Assembly (NCBI GenBank): GCA_964498015.1 | Contig: CAZCFT010000016.1 | Coordinates: 1-35,451 of the forward strand | Reading direction: 5' to 3' | DNA length: 35,451 nucleotides | Source of the DNA: CAWEZN01 sp964498015 | GTDB lineage: Bacteria > Zixibacteria > MSB-5A5 > GN15 > PGXB01 | In this document: piece after piece, positions 31,549 to 35,451 of the stretch | How the letters are laid out: each line of letters opens with the position of its first letter | Numbering within the stretch: position 1 is the first letter of the stretch | Notes under the pieces: model-generated | What the model was told of the DNA's origin: nothing | The model's input: the letters and a program-made list of their open reading frames with translations, nothing else | The model's database searches: none | Made by a program: the position numbers and the translations under genes

Positions 31549-34500
31549 CTATTTCCTCAAAGGCAAACCGCAATTGGTGACCCATTGGTTGCAGTCGCAC
31601 GGCGCAGATCCATGCTTGTACAGGTAATTGATTAAGTAGGTAATATCAAGAGCGTTAATAACGCAATTGCAGTTGGCATCACCCGAGCAAAGCGCATAAG
31701 GAATCGGCGCATTGCCGTGTTTATACAGGTAGTTGATCAAGTAGGTAACATCAAGGGCATTGAATGTACCGCTGTTATTCGCATCGCCTGGCACGCAGTC
31801 GCAAACGAAGGGACAGATTGTCAAAGCGTATTCAATCTCGGTGAAAATAGGCCCCTGCATCCATGGAGCCTGATAGTTCGCAAACTCCGGCGGGCAATTC
31901 TGACCATAGAATTGCATAATATAATTGGGATTAGCCATTATCGGGTATCCCGGCAATCCAACTATGCCTCCTGGACTTGGCGAGGGCGCGAATGCTTGAT
32001 ACCCGTCATGGTAATTGGTTTTGTGCGGTCCAGAGATCAACGCCAAATCATTGTGGATATTGGAAGCATGCGGCGGAACCGGCGGATCTCCCTCAAGCAT
32101 ATCAAAATACGGATCCGAAATATAGACCTGAGGATTTATGGCCCCAACTACCGTATCGACTCCGGCGACCGTCACATAATGACCCCCAACTCGCGACCAA
32201 CCGATTGGGCTACCCGGGTCTTCCTGCCAGAAACCGAGCAGTAATATCACATCCTGACTTCTTTTGACTTCGTCACGCATGAATTCCCAAGTGGGTTTCG
32301 GCCACGATTTGGCTTCAAGAGAATCATCAAGACCGAGCGATATCAAATAGGTCCTGATATAGCCCAGCATGTTGGTGATGTCGGTGCCGGCTATACCTGT
32401 GCCCATGCCGGCCGCAAGTTGGTTAACAAATGGCTGAACATTCTGCGCATCATGGTCATCATACATCGGGGTTCCGACAATCAGGCGGAAATTATCATTG
32501 ATTGCCGGGGGCGGCGGAGACACGGGATTAATCAAGAACTGATACTTGGAATCAAACCAGAATAAGCAATTGGCCACAGCAACCGGGCCGCAATGTGTCC
32601 ACTGCGCCCCATTCCACCAGGGCATCTGCTTTTCGTCGATATCAGGCATGCCGAACGGAGCATAATCCGGATATCCTGGTTTATAGTAGGATGGATAATC
32701 AGGATCGCAGGCATTACCCACGCCATCTTGGTCCATATCCTCCTGGCCAGGGTTAAAGAGATTCGGACAGTTGTCGCAGATATTCCCAACTCCGTCATAA
32801 TCACCGTCGGCCTGGTCATGATTGGCGACTTTAGGACAGTTGTCGCAGACATCGCCTATGCCGTCACTGTCAAAATCCGCCTGATCTATATTTGGCATAT
32901 TCGGGCAGTTGTCGCAAACATCGCCGATGCCGTCCTGATCGCTGTCTTCCTGACCGGGGTTATAATTATTCGGGCAATTATCCTGCGGGTCGGGAATGCC
33001 ATCGCCATCTGTATCAGGAACCGGGCAGATGATAACCGCAAATTCGAGTATCGTATGGATTGGAGCTCCCGTGGGCGTAACCGGAGGCGTGGGATTGACC
33101 AAATTCAAACCGTAGAAAGTCAAGGCGTCCTGTGGAGTGATAGGATAATTAGCGAACTCCATTTGATACGGATAAGGGCCGGAAGGGGCGCAGACTGTAG
33201 GCACAACATCATATCGATCGTGATTCATCGTCCCGTGCGGGCCGGAAACAAATTGTGCATCGTTATGAACCGCTGAGCCGTGGGCGGAACCTGCCGGCGG
33301 TTCGCCTTCATTGTGGTCATAGTACGGATCCGATATGCATAACGCTGAATCAATCGGATCGGTGCAGACGCCGGCCACGGTGACAAAGTGGCCGCCAATC
33401 CGCTCGCAGTACCCGGGCATAACCTCTTGCCAGAAACCAAGAAGCAAAATCACATCCTGACTTCTCAGAACCTCCTGACGGATAGATTCGAAACCGAACA
33501 CTGGGTCAAGCGGCATAATCCGGATAGTATACCAATTGGTCAGGCCGGCCTTATTGATCCAATTCTGGGCGCCGGTGGCAAGATTGAAAACATTGGTGCC
33601 GGTCCCATTGGTCCCGCAATATAGAGCCATCGAATCTATAAAGGGAATGGCATTGGCCGGGTCGTGGTCATCCCAGAGCCCATATGGATCCACCAGAGGA
33701 TAATTATTGCAGATAGTCGGAGGCGGTGTGGTGCAGGTCTCGAATTTAGAGTCAAACCACCACAGGCAATTGGCCAGAGCGACCGGCCCGCAATATGTCC
33801 ACTGCTGTCCGGGAGGCATGCCGGTAAACCAACCATTTTGTTTCTGGTCAAAATCCGGCATCCCCGCTGGGGCATAATCAGGATAGGCGGGCTTATAATA
33901 TTGACAAATATCAATTTGGCACGCAATGGAGTTGGTTTCGCCCGTCACGGCAAACATGGGATATCCGGGGACAGGCGGGGTCCAGAAATTGTACCACTCG
34001 TGCCAGATTCCATCAGTCCATAAATTCCAATTGTCGCAGATTATCGGATTGGGATTATTGTCAAATAGGATCGAGGGAAAAGGACCAGCGCCGGGATCAG
34101 TATATTGAACCCCAATATAGGATGGCCCATTCACACAACATGGAGTCGGAAATACTGCGGTTCCGGTCGCGGGATAACCGAATGTTGCCTGATCACAGGT
34201 GATCGTAAAGCGGCATTTCTCCATTCCCGGGCCGGCACAGCTATCGGCCGGATTGGCCATGTCGTAAACTACAATGTCCAGGTTTACCGGCCATTGATAA
34301 CCGCCCGCGTCATATAGCGAAAACGAAAGCGACTGAATCTCAAAAGGATAAGTTGGCAAACCTCCGCAAACGACCGGGTTGAAATATGTCACCGTGGCAA
34401 CCCCATTTGCATATTGTGAAAAATAGGATAACGGCGAATTATTATGTTTCTGCAGAGTACACGGCGCTTTCGGCGCATCGAAAATTAGATTACCGGGTGT

Positions 34501-34638
34501 CCCCGGAATCTGAGTCGCTTTCGGCTTTTCTTCAAGCCCCGCCATAAGCGCTGTGGCGAGAATGAAGATCAGCGCGAAAGACAAAAGCACAAGTCCGGCA
34601 ACAGCCGGATCAGGTCTTTTGACTGACTTTTTTGACAT
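31549..34638 (-). CDS. Secreted double C39-like cysteine peptidase with Tsp3 linker and dockerin
   Basis: A 1029-residue protein from the ATG at 34638, with GGAGG seven bases upstream; the frame is open to 34701 without support. A signal sequence or anchor spans about 12-34. Residues 50-235 form a cysteine-rich beta-type domain I cannot name. Two copies of a C39-like papain-fold peptidase follow. Copy 1 (about 245-540) has Cys283 in YCGPVALANCLWWFDS, His417 in GGHFVTVAGV and Asp437 in ISDPYYD; copy 2 (about 650-943) has Cys683, His820 and Asp842 in the same motifs. Both keep the full Cys-His-Asp triad and a QDVILLLGFWQE block. Tsp3 repeats (540-645) link the copies, and a dockerin-like pair (948-1012) ends the protein. 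Substrate unknown. Confidence 0.85.
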   Translation of the reverse strand: MSKKSVKRPDPAVAGLVLLSFALIFILATALMAGLEEKPKATQIPGTPGNLIFDAPKAPCTLQKHNNSPLSYFSQYANGVATVTYFNPVVCGGLPTYPFEIQSLSFSLYDAGGYQWPVNLDIVVYDMANPADSCAGPGMEKCRFTITCDQATFGYPATGTAVFPTPCCVNGPSYIGVQYTDPGAGPFPSILFDNNPNPIICDNWNLWTDGIWHEWYNFWTPPVPGYPMFAVTGETNSIACQIDICQYYKPAYPDYAPAGMPDFDQKQNGWFTGMPPGQQWTYCGPVALANCLWWFDSKFETCTTPPPTICNNYPLVDPYGLWDDHDPANAIPFIDSMALYCGTNGTGTNVFNLATGAQNWINKAGLTNWYTIRIMPLDPVFGFESIRQEVLRSQDVILLLGFWQEVMPGYCERIGGHFVTVAGVCTDPIDSALCISDPYYDHNEGEPPAGSAHGSAVHNDAQFVSGPHGTMNHDRYDVVPTVCAPSGPYPYQMEFANYPITPQDALTFYGLNLVNPTPPVTPTGAPIHTILEFAVIICPVPDTDGDGIPDPQDNCPNNYNPGQEDSDQDGIGDVCDNCPNMPNIDQADFDSDGIGDVCDNCPKVANHDQADGDYDGVGNICDNCPNLFNPGQEDMDQDGVGNACDPDYPSYYKPGYPDYAPFGMPDIDEKQMPWWNGAQWTHCGPVAVANCLFWFDSKYQFLINPVSPPPPAINDNFRLIVGTPMYDDHDAQNVQPFVNQLAAGMGTGIAGTDITNMLGYIRTYLISLGLDDSLEAKSWPKPTWEFMRDEVKRSQDVILLLGFWQEDPGSPIGWSRVGGHYVTVAGVDTVVGAINPQVYISDPYFDMLEGDPPVPPHASNIHNDLALISGPHKTNYHDGYQAFAPSPSPGGIVGLPGYPIMANPNYIMQFYGQNCPPEFANYQAPWMQGPIFTEIEYALTICPFVCDCVPGDANNSGTFNALDVTYLINYLYKHGNAPIPYALCSGDANCNCVINALDITYLINYLYKHGSAPCDCNQWVTNCGLPLRK

Positions 34639-34645
34639 AGCGTTA

Positions 34646-34650
34646 CCTCC
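34646..34650 (-). promoter_or_regulatory. Ribosome binding site GGAGG of the double-peptidase gene
   Basis: GGAGG on the - strand, seven bases before the ATG at 34638, supports that start over the in-frame ATG at 34701. The divergent spacer 34639-35058 must hold promoters for both flanking genes, but I see no clear -35/-10 pair; otherwise it holds only short palindromes such as CCAATTGG and no gene. Confidence 0.65.
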
Positions 34651-35058
34651 ATATAAGATTTGGGTTAAAGATAGGCATTTCAAAAAATGCCAATATTGCA
34701 TTTAATCTGAAGCAATAATCTTCAAGAAAGAAACTTTCGGAATCCGGGGACATCACTTCTCCCAACTGTTTTCCCGAACTGCCAATTGGCCAAGAATGCT
34801 TTACATATAGACCTACTAAGAAACCCAGCCCGATGACCGGCAAAGAGGTTAGTCAACAGTATTAGGCTGTAAAATTTGACTTATCCGGAATATCTGATGC
34901 GCTTTAGATTTAAACATAGTCTCCGGCAAATCGCTAATCATAATTAAAGGGCATTGTCACTTTTTGTCAACTATTATTTTGCGCTTTCGAAATTCCGATT
35001 GCGGTTTCAACCCTTTACGCCTATCATAGCCAGAGCAGGAAACATCAGGATTCTTGAA

Positions 35059-35451
35059 ATGCAGAAAATCCTAAAAAAATTAAGAGCGACAGATAAAGTA
35101 GCCCTTCTTATTTTCCTTTTGGCATTGTCGATCAGAATTGCCTATTTGACTATCCTCCTCCCGCATTCACCAATTGATAAAATTGCATCCTCTCCTCCGG
35201 ATACTCTGAGGTATATTCGATTGGCCGATGATTTTTCCCATTTTACCCTGAATGACGAAAACAGTTTATACATGGTCGGTTTTGGCTACAGTCTCTTTTT
35301 GGCAATATTTTTTCTTCTTTCGGGCAAGGCTTTGCTTTTCACACTGGTTTGTCAGATTGTGGTGGCTTCCCTTACCACAGTATTTATTTATAAGATTGGT
35401 TGCTTGATTTCGGGGCGCCGTCTCTTTGGATCAATGGCGGCAGCGTTAAAC
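35059..35451 (+). CDS. GT-C type membrane glycosyltransferase, N-terminal part (3' end outside window)
   Basis: The frame is open from the ATG at 35059 to the right edge, giving 131 residues. It has a basic start (MQKILKKLRATDK), a first transmembrane helix (VALLIFLLALSIRIAYL), a short extracytoplasmic loop with PPDTLRYIRLADDF, then MVGFGYSLFLAIFFLLS and further hydrophobic helices. Such a layout is that of dolichyl-phosphate-mannose/ArnT-like (GT39/GT83) glycosyltransferases, with acidic residues in the first loop. The assignment is tentative because most of the protein is missing. AGGA lies eight bases upstream of the ATG. It is divergent from the double-peptidase gene. Confidence 0.65.
   Translation, partial: MQKILKKLRATDKVALLIFLLALSIRIAYLTILLPHSPIDKIASSPPDTLRYIRLADDFSHFTLNDENSLYMVGFGYSLFLAIFFLLSGKALLFTLVCQIVVASLTTVFIYKIGCLISGRRLFGSMAAALN

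Noticed and set aside
32532..33276. Long ORFs opposite and out of frame in the double-peptidase gene
   Set aside because: They mirror the Tsp3 and C39 coding sequence and have repetitive, unlikely compositions.

Overview
The window is about 35 kb of a Gram-negative bacterial chromosome of moderate GC content. Nearly all genes lie on the + strand; the exceptions are one large gene at 31549-34638 and a small one near 22.5 kb. An outer membrane is implied by a lipid A-type acyltransferase, an ADP-heptose:LPS heptosyltransferase-like gene and a lipobox lipoprotein. Five secreted proteins end in the same dockerin-like tail (D-x-N-x-G-x-I/V-N-x-L-D-I-T-Y-L-I-N-Y/F-L-Y-K, twice), four of them with or next to thrombospondin type 3 or FG-GAP calcium-binding repeats. 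That style is typical of Zixibacteria and related FCB-group candidate phyla. The phylum is an inference, not something the sequence proves.

Region 1 (1-11625) is one unbroken aromatic amino-acid supraoperon: trpD (partial)-trpC-trpF-trpB-trpA-aroH-aroF-tyrA-aroA-aroE-aroC-aroK-aroB-aroQ. It holds all seven steps of the shikimate pathway, chorismate mutase, the tyrosine-branch dehydrogenase and the tryptophan branch from TrpD on. Most genes overlap, several by exactly 8 bp and others by 4 bp. Prephenate dehydratase and an aminotransferase are not present.

Region 2 (11626-19836) holds three large exported proteins in a row: a C10 (streptopain-type) cysteine peptidase with PKD and dockerin domains, an Asp-box propeller-like protein with Tsp3 repeats and dockerin, and a metzincin metallopeptidase with a beta-propeller, Tsp3 repeats and dockerin. 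The metzincin signal-peptide region carries a MITE-like insertion of 219 bp, read through in frame. A strong terminator closes the region.

Region 3 (19837-23240) holds a GT22-type membrane glycosyltransferase, a lipoprotein and a small two-helix membrane protein. It is rich in dispersed palindromic repeats, among them a second, degraded copy of the MITE-like family and a pair of related repeats flanking the small membrane gene.

Region 4 (23241-29970) is housekeeping: HNH nuclease-trpS-scpA-scpB-rluB, followed by a membrane-anchored gluzincin, an LpxL/HtrB acyltransferase and a WaaF-like heptosyltransferase, all closely spaced.

Region 5 (29971-35451) has an FG-GAP/dockerin protein converging, across a bidirectional terminator, on a 1029-residue protein with two tandem C39-like cysteine peptidase domains joined by Tsp3 repeats. 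A divergent, window-truncated GT-C membrane glycosyltransferase follows. The most unusual content is the set of dockerin-tailed extracellular peptidases, the in-frame repeat insertion, and a highly structured leader upstream of 14163.
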